DNA of 14,219 nt. Origin: Acidobacteriaceae bacterium. GTDB lineage: Bacteria; Acidobacteriota; Terriglobia; Terriglobales; Acidobacteriaceae. Location: positions 1 to 14,219 of the forward strand of contig JASHUR010000099.1 of the NCBI GenBank assembly GCA_030039895.1. Direction: 5' to 3'. Every line of letters starts with the position of its first letter. Position 1 is the stretch's first letter. The notes below the pieces were generated by a model. The model did no database searches. It saw only the letters and a list, made by a program, of their open reading frames with translations, and had not been told where the DNA came from. The position numbers were made by a program, and so were the translations under genes. Below, piece by piece: positions 1-6,203 of this stretch.

Positions 1-2
1 TT

Positions 3-767
3 ATCGACCTCTCCTACGCGCTGGAGGGTGAGCCCGGGGTCCTGGTTGACGCTCCCTGGATCAACGAAAGCGAGCGGAGCGGGGCAAAGCTGAGTCTCAG
101 CACGCGGGCGGTGGTTCCGGCGCATCCAGTGTCAGTGGCGCTGGCCCTCATGCTGGCCCGCTTGCAGGAACTGGGCAGAGTAAAAAGTGCGTCCGCAACC
201 GTCCTTGAACCGGCGTCAGAGTACGGCAACGCTGCGCTGGATGAGTTGCACCACCAGACTGTGGGCCTGCTGAATTTTCAGCCGCCACCCAAGGCGATCT
301 ATGACACACAGGTGGCCTTCAACGTTACGCCGGTTTTTGGCGCAGAGGCCAAGGCCGATCTGCACGGGAGCGAGGCGCGCATCCGGCGGCACTATGCACT
401 GCTGGCCGGCGCCGCGTTGCCCAGGGTGAGTGTGCAGCTCCTGCATGCGCCCGCCTTTCACGGTCATGGAATCTCGTTGGCCGTCGAGTTCGAGAAGTCT
501 TTTGCTCTCGAGCATGTGGAGGCTGCGCTGAGCGGCGAGCATGTTGACGTGGTAATGGGCGATGCCGACGCCGATGTGCCGAGCAACCTCAACACTGTGG
601 GGCAAAGCGACGTGATGGCCCGTGTTCGGGCCGCCGAAGAAGGCCCGCTGGAGACCAACCGGTTCTGGATTTGGGCATCCATCGATAACCTCAAGTTCAG
701 CGCACTGAACGCCGTTGCCGCGGCGCTGGATCTGCGCAAGATGCGGCCACACGGCAAGGTGCAGTAA
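3..767 (+). CDS. Asd/ArgC-type semialdehyde dehydrogenase-like protein, USG-1 type (5' truncated)
   Basis: The reading frame is open from the window edge to TAA at 765-767 (254 codons visible). The N-terminal NAD(P)-binding domain lies mostly outside the window. What is seen is the join to the second domain (VLVDAP at 42-59 nt) and the full dimerization domain. Family-like blocks are EYGNAALDEL, IYDTQVAFNVTPVFG, HGHGISLAVEFE and DNLKFSALNAVAAAL; the last matches the DNLRKGAALNA type end of Asd. True aspartate-semialdehyde dehydrogenases carry a catalytic Cys in an ANPNC block. Here the aligned block reads PAHPVSVAL, with no Cys, which is like the non-catalytic USG-1 branch. I infer an Asd paralogue of unknown reaction and not the lysine/threonine pathway enzyme. 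ArgC is less likely. A terminator follows 20 nt after the stop. Confidence 0.8.
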   Translation: MDLSYALEGEPGVLVDAPWINESERSGAKLSLSTRAVVPAHPVSVALALMLARLQELGRVKSASATVLEPASEYGNAALDELHHQTVGLLNFQPPPKAIYDTQVAFNVTPVFGAEAKADLHGSEARIRRHYALLAGAALPRVSVQLLHAPAFHGHGISLAVEFEKSFALEHVEAALSGEHVDVVMGDADADVPSNLNTVGQSDVMARVRAAEEGPLETNRFWIWASIDNLKFSALNAVAAALDLRKMRPHGKVQ

Positions 768-786
768 CCTCCCACGTGACAAATGG

Positions 787-813
787 AAAGCCCCGGTTTG
801 CGGCCGGGGCTTT
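787..813. terminator. Bidirectional Rho-independent terminator between convergent genes
   Basis: AAAGCCCCGG (787-796) pairs perfectly with CCGGGGCTTT (804-813) across a 7-nt loop. The 10-bp stem is flanked by A-run and T-run on opposite sides (TTTT at 811-814, then GGTTTT), so it can end transcripts in both directions. It lies between the Asd-like stop at 767 and the epimerase stop at 836. Confidence 0.85.
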
Positions 814-835
814 TGGTTTTCGTGAGGGACTGTCG

Positions 836-2041
836 TTACTTCTTGTACGGAGGCGTGAAGAGCGCCAGCCGTACGTGCCAGATGACGGACTGGTCCGGCT
901 TCAGCGTGACCATGCCCGTGTTCATGCCGTGCCACTCTTTGCCGAATGGATCGCTGAAGTTGAATTGCTCTTCAATGGCCGCAAATTTTGCGGTCGGCGG
1001 CGAGTATACCTGGACGGTCCTGATCTCGGGCGACATTCCTTCAACCTGAACGCCGTAATCATCTGCCGGATCGGTGAAGCGAACATCAACCACGCCGTCG
1101 GTGCGCTTTAAATTCGACCAGTTGTCGTCGTAGTAGTTGTCATCGAGTGCTGCTCCGTCTGGCGCGTTAAAGTCAAACCGGGTTCCTTTCACAGGTACAA
1201 TTTTCCCGGTAGGGAAGTCTTCGTCGTAATTGTTGACCACCGCCATTTGCGTCGCTGGTACATGCAGACGGGCCTGCGCATGCTCTCCGCTTGGGATGTT
1301 GAAATACGGATGCCAGCCGATGGCAATGGGCTCGTCTTCCTTACCGACGTTCAACGCCCTGATCTGCGCATCAAAATTGCTGCCGGTAAGGGAGAGCGTG
1401 AATTCAAGGTCGGTGCTTGAAAGCCAGTGACCGCCAAAGTCGCCGGCATGAATGGTCGCGGTCAGCATCTGGCCGCCGGGGATGGGTACTACCTTCACAT
1501 CCTCGGCTTTGGAATCGAGAATCAGGCCATGCATGGCCACCGGCCGATCGGTCGGCTTTTTCCCCGGCCAGTTTGCCGGCACAGTTACTTTCTTCCCATG
1601 CCAGTCAAAGGAGACGGTCTTGCGGTCAGGTGAAAGCGTGCCCAGAATGCGGTTGGGATACGGTACAAGAAATGCCCCGCCAAAACTAAAGCTGGCATTG
1701 CCGTACTCATCGCCAGGGCCGCCATTCAGCTTGTCCGCAGCCTCAGCAAGCGAGGGTGAAGCCAGCACCTTAACGACGCCTTTGCCGGGAACGTAGGCGG
1801 TGATCGCGATGACGTTCATGCCGCGTCCGGGCAGGATAGTGGCAGAGAGGAACTCCGGTTCTGTGCCGCTCGGGCTCGCGGTGCTCTTGAGTTCGACTAT
1901 GTTCTCTCCGCCGATCTGAGTGGGGGTAGCGGCAGCAGGTTGAGCGGCCGGAGCAGGTGTTGAAGGAGATTGTTTGCAACCGGCGACTGAAAGCAGCACC
2001 GCTGCGACCAGCACAAGAGTGAACTGCGGGCGTGAAGACAT
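836..2041 (-). CDS. Aldose 1-epimerase family lipoprotein
   Basis: A 401-residue protein of the GalM (mutarotase) beta-sandwich family, which interconverts alpha and beta anomers of sugars. The N-terminus is a lipoprotein signal: hydrophobic stretch, then lipobox SVAGC with Cys22, then a Pro/Ala-rich linker to about residue 42. Family motifs are GGAFLVPYPNRI (121-132), HG (171-172), WHPYFN (243-248; the His is the conserved catalytic-type residue) and an acidic EEQFN block (357-361) at the place of the C-terminal Glu. ATG at 2041 is chosen because AAGAGG lies 9 nt upstream; ATG at 2047 and TTG at 2050 are too close to it. Typical GalM is cytoplasmic and about 340 residues, so the lipid anchor and extra length suggest a periplasmic or envelope form. 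The substrate cannot be read from the sequence. It is transcribed divergently from the uracil-DNA glycosylase. Confidence 0.88.
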   Translation of the reverse strand: MSSRPQFTLVLVAAVLLSVAGCKQSPSTPAPAAQPAAATPTQIGGENIVELKSTASPSGTEPEFLSATILPGRGMNVIAITAYVPGKGVVKVLASPSLAEAADKLNGGPGDEYGNASFSFGGAFLVPYPNRILGTLSPDRKTVSFDWHGKKVTVPANWPGKKPTDRPVAMHGLILDSKAEDVKVVPIPGGQMLTATIHAGDFGGHWLSSTDLEFTLSLTGSNFDAQIRALNVGKEDEPIAIGWHPYFNIPSGEHAQARLHVPATQMAVVNNYDEDFPTGKIVPVKGTRFDFNAPDGAALDDNYYDDNWSNLKRTDGVVDVRFTDPADDYGVQVEGMSPEIRTVQVYSPPTAKFAAIEEQFNFSDPFGKEWHGMNTGMVTLKPDQSVIWHVRLALFTPPYKK

Positions 2042-2176
2042 GATCATCAACCTCTTATGATTTTTATTTCTTCAAACATTCCGGGAAAAACCGGACGGCC
2101 TTCGCGCAAAATCAAAGGCGAGCCAATTTTACGACGAACGATGATTCCGCGCCTGCCTATGAGTGTCTTCTTCCTC

Positions 2177-2184
2177 TATAAAAT
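2177..2184 (+). promoter_or_regulatory. -10-like box TATAAAAT just before the uracil-DNA glycosylase start
   Basis: TATAAAAT at 2177-2184 holds both TATAAA and TAAAAT. The latter ends 7 nt before ATG 2192, and no Shine-Dalgarno lies upstream of that ATG. If it is the -10, transcription would start at or next to the start codon (leaderless). No good -35 is seen. Confidence 0.4.
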
Positions 2185-2191
2185 CATTTAG

Positions 2192-2899
2192 ATGCAAATG
2201 AAATCCCAAAAGGGTGTCGGAGAGCTGGCTGCGATCAATGCCCGCATCATTGCCTGTGAGAAGTGCCCGCGGCTGCGCGAGCATTCCATGCACGTTGCCG
2301 AGGTAAAGCGGCGCGCATATCGCGACTTTGAGTACTGGGGACGGCCGGTGCCGTCCTTCGGCGACCCCAATGCATCCGTGCTTATCGTGGGTCTGGCTCC
2401 CGGCGCTCATGGATCCAACCGGACCGGACGCCCGTTTACCGGCGATGGCTCAGGAAACTTTCTGTATCCGGTACTGTACAAGACCGGCTTTGCCTCTCAA
2501 CCGGAATCAACCAGGCGCGATGACGGATTGACTTTGCGCAATCTTTGGATCACCGCCGTTGTGCGCTGCGCTCCGCCCGGAAACAAACCACAGCCGGACG
2601 AGATGGCAAACTGCGCGCCGTACCTCGATGAAGAAGTAGCCGCGCTTAAGCAGCTTCGCGTGGTGGTATGCCTCGGCAAGATCGCCTTCGACGGATTCGC
2701 CCGGCATCTTGTGCGCACAGGCCGCATCCTCTCAACCAGAGGGTTGGAGTTCTCGCACGGTGCTGAATTTAAGTTTCCGAATGGCCTGACGCTGCTGGCC
2801 AGCTATCATCCATCCCTGCAGAACACGAATACCGGCAAGCTCACAGAGAAGATGTTTCTCGACATTTTCCTGAGGGCGCGCAAACTGGCGCGGCTGTGA
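2192..2899 (+). CDS. Family 5 uracil-DNA glycosylase (UDGb type, Fe-S)
   Basis: A 235-residue base-excision repair enzyme that cleaves uracil, and in this family often other deaminated bases, from DNA. Motif 1 is GLAPGAHGSNRTGRPFTGDG (67-86). It lacks the polar catalytic Asp/Asn of families 1 and 4, which is the hallmark of family 5. Motif 2 is SYHPSLQNTNTGK (204-216) with His206. Cys22 and Cys25 (CEKC), Cys126 and Cys141 fit the four 4Fe-4S ligands shared by families 4 and 5. The start at ATG 2192 is preferred; ATG 2198 is an alternative two codons in. No ribosome-binding site precedes either. The gene is divergent from the epimerase lipoprotein and is followed 79 nt later by a DUF3309 gene on the same strand. 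Confidence 0.92.
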   Translation: MQMKSQKGVGELAAINARIIACEKCPRLREHSMHVAEVKRRAYRDFEYWGRPVPSFGDPNASVLIVGLAPGAHGSNRTGRPFTGDGSGNFLYPVLYKTGFASQPESTRRDDGLTLRNLWITAVVRCAPPGNKPQPDEMANCAPYLDEEVAALKQLRVVVCLGKIAFDGFARHLVRTGRILSTRGLEFSHGAEFKFPNGLTLLASYHPSLQNTNTGKLTEKMFLDIFLRARKLARL

Positions 2900-2966
2900 T
2901 GGAGCCGTCATGGCATCCTCCCAACCCTATGCGTGCATCCACCTTCAAGATTCTGTCTGGCGCCGC

Positions 2967-2972
2967 GAGGAA
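2967..2972 (+). promoter_or_regulatory. Ribosome-binding site that fixes the DUF3309 start
   Basis: GAGGAA sits 6 nt before ATG 2979. A longer reading from 2910 has no such site, and its extra 23 residues do not look like the family. Confidence 0.65.
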
Positions 2973-2978
2973 AGAATT

Positions 2979-3128
2979 ATGGTCGTGCTGGTCATCGTCC
3001 TCTTCCTGCTTCTGATTGGGTCCGTTCCTGCCTGGCCATACAGCCGCGAATGGGGATACCTCCCAGGCAGTGGAATCGGCCTGATCCTGTTGCTTCTGAT
3101 CGTCCTCTTGCTGACGCACATTGTTTAG
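2979..3128 (+). CDS. DUF3309 family small membrane protein
   Basis: A 49-residue peptide with two hydrophobic helices (about 2-16 and 32-48) around a conserved centre, PAWPYSREWGYLPGSGIG (17-34). This centre matches the W-P-(Y/H)-S-x-x-W-G-Y-x-P-S/G signature of DUF3309. The function of the family is not known. The protein should be an inner-membrane hairpin with the Trp/Tyr-rich turn exposed. It lies on the same strand as the uracil-DNA glycosylase, and co-transcription is possible but not shown. It faces the tRNA-Gly gene tail to tail, with 31 nt between. Confidence 0.82.
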   Translation: MVVLVIVLFLLLIGSVPAWPYSREWGYLPGSGIGLILLLLIVLLLTHIV

Positions 3129-3159
3129 GGGTGCGATGCGAAGCGAATGCAGTGAGCAT

Positions 3160-3234
3160 TGGAGCGGGAGACGGGGATCGAACCCGCAACCAACGGCTTG
3201 GGAAGCCGCTACTCTACCATTGAGCTACTCCCGC
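3160..3234 (-). tRNA. tRNA-Gly (anticodon CCC)
   Basis: On the minus strand the gene begins GCGGGAG at 3234 and pairs with CTCCCGC at 3170-3164. The D-arm is GCTC/GAGT and the anticodon arm is GCGGC-TTCCCAA-GCCGT, with CCC at 3202-3200. The T-arm is GCGGG-TTCGATC-CCCGT. The discriminator is T at 3163, and CCA (3162-3160) is encoded. The body is 72 nt plus CCA. It reads codon GGG. Confidence 0.96.
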
Positions 3235-3245
3235 TCGACATTCTG

Positions 3246-3251
3246 AGTGTA
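3246..3251 (-). promoter_or_regulatory. Possible -10 box of tRNA-Gly
   Basis: TACACT on the minus strand lies 11 nt before the tRNA 5' end, giving a short 5' leader if used. No -35 match lies 16-18 nt upstream, where the chemoreceptor terminator stem sits instead. Confidence 0.3.
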
Positions 3252-3253
3252 CC

Positions 3254-3290
3254 AAAAGCAATGCCGGAGATCGGATGCGTCTCCGGCATT
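3254..3290 (-). terminator. Rho-independent terminator of the chemoreceptor gene
   Basis: AATGCCGGAGA (3260-3270) and TCTCCGGCATT (3280-3290) form a perfect 11-bp stem with a 9-nt loop. Read on the minus strand, the stem is followed by GC and TTTT (3257-3254). It lies 41 nt after the chemoreceptor stop and just ahead of tRNA-Gly. Confidence 0.8.
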
Positions 3291-3331
3291 GGGCCGTTGC
3301 AGGAGGAAGGGAACAGTTGCGCGCAGATTGA

Positions 3332-5059
3332 CTAATCTCCGAAGGCTGCAGCTGGGGACGGAGTGAAGCTCTTGCCGGCTGGATTGGCGATGTACCTGCC
3401 CGCGGTGTCCTCCAGACGGAACTTCCCGATGTGTTCTTCAAGTCGCTTCGCGCCTTGCCCGACGGACTCGACAATCGCGTTTGTGGCCGGAATCGACGCA
3501 GCCGATTCTTCTCCAAGCTGGTTGATGGCATCCACGCTCTCGCTCGACTGACGCGCCGCCTCCGCCTGCTGCATCGAGGCCGTGGCAATCTGTGCGATCA
3601 TCGAATCCACCTGTTCAGACATTTGGATGATGCGGCCCAGCGCCTCGCCCGCCCGGTGGTTGATCTCAACGCCTTCGTTCACAGTGACAGTTCCGGCATC
3701 CATTGCCTCAACCGCATCGCGTGTGTGCACCTGAATGCCCTGAATCATCTGAGCAATCTCGCTGGTGGCATCGCGCGTGGACTCTGCCAGCCTGCGGACC
3801 TCGCCCGCAACTACGGCGAAGCCGCGGCCCTGCTCGCCCGCGCGTGCCGCCTCAATGGCGGCGTTCAGCGCCAGCAGGTTGGTCTTTTGCGCGATCTCTT
3901 CAATCACATTCACAATGCGGATGATCTGCTCGCTCTCGCGGCCAAGACGCTGCACTGTGGCCGCAGTGTTGCGCACCGACTCGGCAATGGAGTTCATGCC
4001 CGCCAGCATCTGTTCCACAATCGAGCCGCCCTCACGCGCTGTGGTCGCTGCCTGACGGGAACTGGCCGCGGCGCTCTGCGCATGGCGCGAAACCTCGGCG
4101 ATGGAGATGGACATCTCCTGCATTGCCGCGGCTGCTTGCTGCGTCTGCAGGCTCTGCTCCTTGGTGCGCCGGAACGACTCGTTGGCTGAGCGGCTCAGTT
4201 TGGCTGAATCATCGCTCACCATCGCCGCAATCTCCATCATGGTGCGGATAATGTGGCGCAGGTTCTCCTGCATCTGGTTGATGGAAACCGAAAGCTGCGT
4301 GACCTCGTCGTTGGAGTCCATGTGCAGCGGCTCGCCGGTAAGGTCACCGGATGCGATGAGGCGCGCTCGTTCCATGACCAGGCTAATCGAGCGCACAATA
4401 CGCCGCATGGTCATCTCGGCGAGCAGCATCCCAATCAGCCCGCCGATGAGAATCGCCAGCCAAAGGAACAGCGCCTCCACATGGTTGATCTCGACGACAT
4501 GTTGGAGGTCCTGGCTCGTGGCCTCTCCAAAAGCATTCACGATTGCCGTTACGTTCGAGGTGAATTGATCGGTCTGCTGCGCTAACGGGCCCTGAAGCAG
4601 ATTAAAAGCCTTGGCCGTAGCATCATTCCCCTGGCCAATGGCGAGCATCTGCACCTGCTTCTGGTTCTGCTCGATCTGGGCGTACTGGTCGAGCAGAGTT
4701 GTCATCTTTTCCGGCCCCAAAATGCTGTTGTAAGTGGGCCGCAATTGATCAATCCGGTCGAGCACCTGCTTGGCGACCGCGCGATAAGAGTCGATCTCAG
4801 AGCTGTAACGCTGCGCCATCGCCGGGTCCGAGCCAAAAAGGACATAGGACTTAAGCGAAGAGGACTCTCCCAACTCCGTGACACGTAAGTCGCGCACAGC
4901 GTTGAGTGCCGGAATCTGCTCGGCTTCAAGCCGCAGGGAGAGGTCGCTGACCTGCCGCATCTTGAGATATGCGGCAAGCGAGCCGAGGAATACAAATGCC
5001 AGCAGCACAATCGTGCTCAGGCGCAGTTTATTTGAGAGGCGCGGGTCGATCATGGCCAT
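3332..5059 (-). CDS. Methyl-accepting chemotaxis protein
   Basis: A 575-residue transmembrane chemoreceptor that signals to CheA/CheW. Order: short cytoplasmic start; TM1 about 13-33; periplasmic helical region about 35-193, consistent with a four-helix-bundle sensor; TM2 about 195-214; HAMP about 215-270 (ASGDL, DEVTQL); coiled-coil signalling domain about 280-545. The hairpin tip is well conserved: EIAQKTNLLALNAAIEAARA (388-407) followed by GEQGRGFAVVAGEVRRLAE (408-426). The C-terminus ends PSPAAAFGD, with no NWETF-like CheR-docking pentapeptide. The start at ATG 5059 has AGGA 10 nt upstream; ATG 5053 is the alternative. It follows the TonB-domain gene by 65 nt on the same strand, so the two may share a transcript. 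No che genes are in view, and the ligand is unknown. Confidence 0.93.
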   Translation of the reverse strand: MAMIDPRLSNKLRLSTIVLLAFVFLGSLAAYLKMRQVSDLSLRLEAEQIPALNAVRDLRVTELGESSSLKSYVLFGSDPAMAQRYSSEIDSYRAVAKQVLDRIDQLRPTYNSILGPEKMTTLLDQYAQIEQNQKQVQMLAIGQGNDATAKAFNLLQGPLAQQTDQFTSNVTAIVNAFGEATSQDLQHVVEINHVEALFLWLAILIGGLIGMLLAEMTMRRIVRSISLVMERARLIASGDLTGEPLHMDSNDEVTQLSVSINQMQENLRHIIRTMMEIAAMVSDDSAKLSRSANESFRRTKEQSLQTQQAAAAMQEMSISIAEVSRHAQSAAASSRQAATTAREGGSIVEQMLAGMNSIAESVRNTAATVQRLGRESEQIIRIVNVIEEIAQKTNLLALNAAIEAARAGEQGRGFAVVAGEVRRLAESTRDATSEIAQMIQGIQVHTRDAVEAMDAGTVTVNEGVEINHRAGEALGRIIQMSEQVDSMIAQIATASMQQAEAARQSSESVDAINQLGEESAASIPATNAIVESVGQGAKRLEEHIGKFRLEDTAGRYIANPAGKSFTPSPAAAFGD

Positions 5060-5124
5060 GGTGTCAATGTCCTCAGGGCTGCTGGGATGGGTTGCTCATT
5101 CAAACGCAGGGTTCCAGGGCAGGG

Positions 5125-5457
5125 TTAATCCGCTGCCTCAAAATCGATATTGATGTTTTCTGTAGACGAAGCAGCTTCCGGAGCAAACTTCCACCGTCTG
5201 ATTGCATCTTCGGCAGCGGGCACCAGCATTTTGTTGCCGCTGACAGCTTTTGCCTGGGTCACTTCTCCATTCGGAGCAACCGTCGCCTGAACGCGCACTA
5301 CGCCTCCGATATGCATCATCTTGGCAATCTGCGGATAAATGGGCGCAACGCGGCGCACCACTTTGCGGTCGGAGGCGCATGCCGGCAGCGCGGCGCAGGC
5401 GAGCAGCACAAGAGTGATCATCGTGGCAGATGTCTTGCGAACAAGAGAGGAGTTCAT
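5125..5457 (-). CDS. Secreted stand-alone TonB C-terminal domain protein
   Basis: A 110-residue protein with an N-terminal signal peptide (about 1-28, ending near ACAS) followed directly by a TonB C-terminal domain. The motif APIYPQIAKMMHIGGVV (38-54) matches the P-x-YP-x-x-A-...-G-x-V core. VAPNGEVTQAKAVSG and AIRRWKFAPEA match the rest of the fold. The usual TonB transmembrane anchor and Pro-rich periplasm-spanning linker are absent, so it cannot by itself transmit ExbBD energy. It is probably periplasmic; the predicted cleavage leaves no lipobox. Three ATGs stand in a row at 5463, 5460 and 5457. The last has the best spacing (7 nt) from GAGG. The gene lies between the CYTH gene and the chemoreceptor, all on one strand. 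Confidence 0.85.
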   Translation of the reverse strand: MNSSLVRKTSATMITLVLLACAALPACASDRKVVRRVAPIYPQIAKMMHIGGVVRVQATVAPNGEVTQAKAVSGNKMLVPAAEDAIRRWKFAPEAASSTENINIDFEAAD

Positions 5458-5463
5458 CATCAT

Positions 5464-5525
5464 ACCTCAAGGCGGAAATCCGCTGTTTAAGGTATCTATC
5501 GGCGCTTTTTGAATCAGCTTGAGGT
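5464..5525 (-). promoter_or_regulatory. Leader with anti-Shine-Dalgarno complement upstream of the TonB-domain gene
   Basis: On the minus strand ACCTCAAG (5525-5518) is followed 46 nt later by its exact complement CTTGAGGT (5471-5464). The second copy contains the GAGG ribosome-binding site. Between them GCGG-ATTT-CCGC (5483-5472) can form a tetraloop hairpin next to the site. Pairing of the two 8-mers would mask ribosome binding. This is seen in the sequence; a regulatory role is inferred. Confidence 0.4.
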
Positions 5526-5557
5526 GTTGTGCGAATCGGGGGCGCAGCAGATACGGA

Positions 5558-6139
5558 TCAGCGGCTCGAACCCTGAATGCCGGCGAAGGTCATATCGCGA
5601 AGGTGGCTGCCGGTTTTGCGGCACCAGTCCTCGAAAAGACGCCCATAGCTGAGAGTCATAAGCGCCGATGCTTCCAGGCCAAGCTTCTCTGAAATCGCAT
5701 CGATCCACTCCTCCGGACCTTCAAGCTCGGCAAAGGCCCCAATGGGTGTCTCATCCACCACGCAATGTCCGGTCGCGTCCGCGTATTCGGCCCGCCACTT
5801 CTCATAAACAAACACCGGCTCGTATCCCAATCGGATGAAGACCTGACCCAGCGCCTCGCCGTCCGCGACCTCCGTCTCGGTCTCAATGCGGTGCTTGTGG
5901 CGCGCATCGGGGTCGTGGTCAGGAGGCAGGCACTTGTGAGTCAGCACCCAGCGCTCTCCATACTTTCGAATACGCAGAATCGACTGGATGGCGCGCAGCT
6001 TGCGGTCGGGAGTGTCATAGAGCGTATTGCGCTCAAAGGTGCGGAGTGTGACCGCGTGAAAGCCAAGCGCGCGCAAACGGCCCGCAAGTTCACCCACATC
6101 CGGGACCCGAAACTTCGCCTCGATCTCGACTGCATTCAT
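5558..6139 (-). CDS. cyaB: CYTH-domain protein, class IV adenylate cyclase type
   Basis: A 193-residue single-domain triphosphate tunnel metalloenzyme. The ExExK signature is EIEAK (residues 5-9). Further tunnel residues are seen in LRIRK (55-59), LTHK (66-69), RIETETEV (84-91), YEKWRAEY (112-119) and VVDETPIGAFAELEG (127-141). Length and motifs fit the CyaB branch (class IV adenylate cyclase). Members of this fold can instead act on thiamine triphosphate or inorganic triphosphate, so the substrate is not settled. The start at ATG 6139 is supported by EIEAK at the usual distance and by a TATACT box 6 nt upstream. Extending to 6304 would run into the divergent tsaC gene and add non-family sequence. 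The TonB-domain gene follows 100 nt downstream. Confidence 0.85.
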   Translation of the reverse strand: MNAVEIEAKFRVPDVGELAGRLRALGFHAVTLRTFERNTLYDTPDRKLRAIQSILRIRKYGERWVLTHKCLPPDHDPDARHKHRIETETEVADGEALGQVFIRLGYEPVFVYEKWRAEYADATGHCVVDETPIGAFAELEGPEEWIDAISEKLGLEASALMTLSYGRLFEDWCRKTGSHLRDMTFAGIQGSSR

Positions 6140-6145
6140 AAAGCA

Positions 6146-6151
6146 AGTATA
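6146..6151 (-). promoter_or_regulatory. -10 box TATACT placed for a leaderless cyaB transcript
   Basis: TATACT (minus strand) is followed by TGCTTT and then ATG 6139, so +1 would fall on or beside the start codon. No Shine-Dalgarno is present in those 6 nt or just upstream. No clear -35. Confidence 0.5.
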
Positions 6152-6203
6152 AGGGCCTCGGCGCGTGGGCGATAATAAGGAGTTGCGGATCTCCTGAATC
6201 GTG

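Noticed and set aside
216..935. Long minus-strand open frame across the Asd-like gene
   Set aside because: It overlaps the clear Asd-like gene, the terminator and the epimerase 3' end; its translation is His/Arg-rich and has no recognisable family. It is a mirror frame of high-GC coding DNA.
2080..2095. TCCGG-GAAAAA-CCGGA as a terminator
   Set aside because: It lies between two divergent starts, so no transcript ends here; the stem is only 5 bp and has no T-run.
3160..3234. tRNA-Gly as an integration site of a mobile element
   Set aside because: No integrase, no repeat of the tRNA 3' end and no change of gene type next to it.
3431..4189. Plus-strand open frame opposite the chemoreceptor
   Set aside because: It runs antisense to the conserved signalling domain, is Arg/His/Leu-rich, and has no start signal or known domain.
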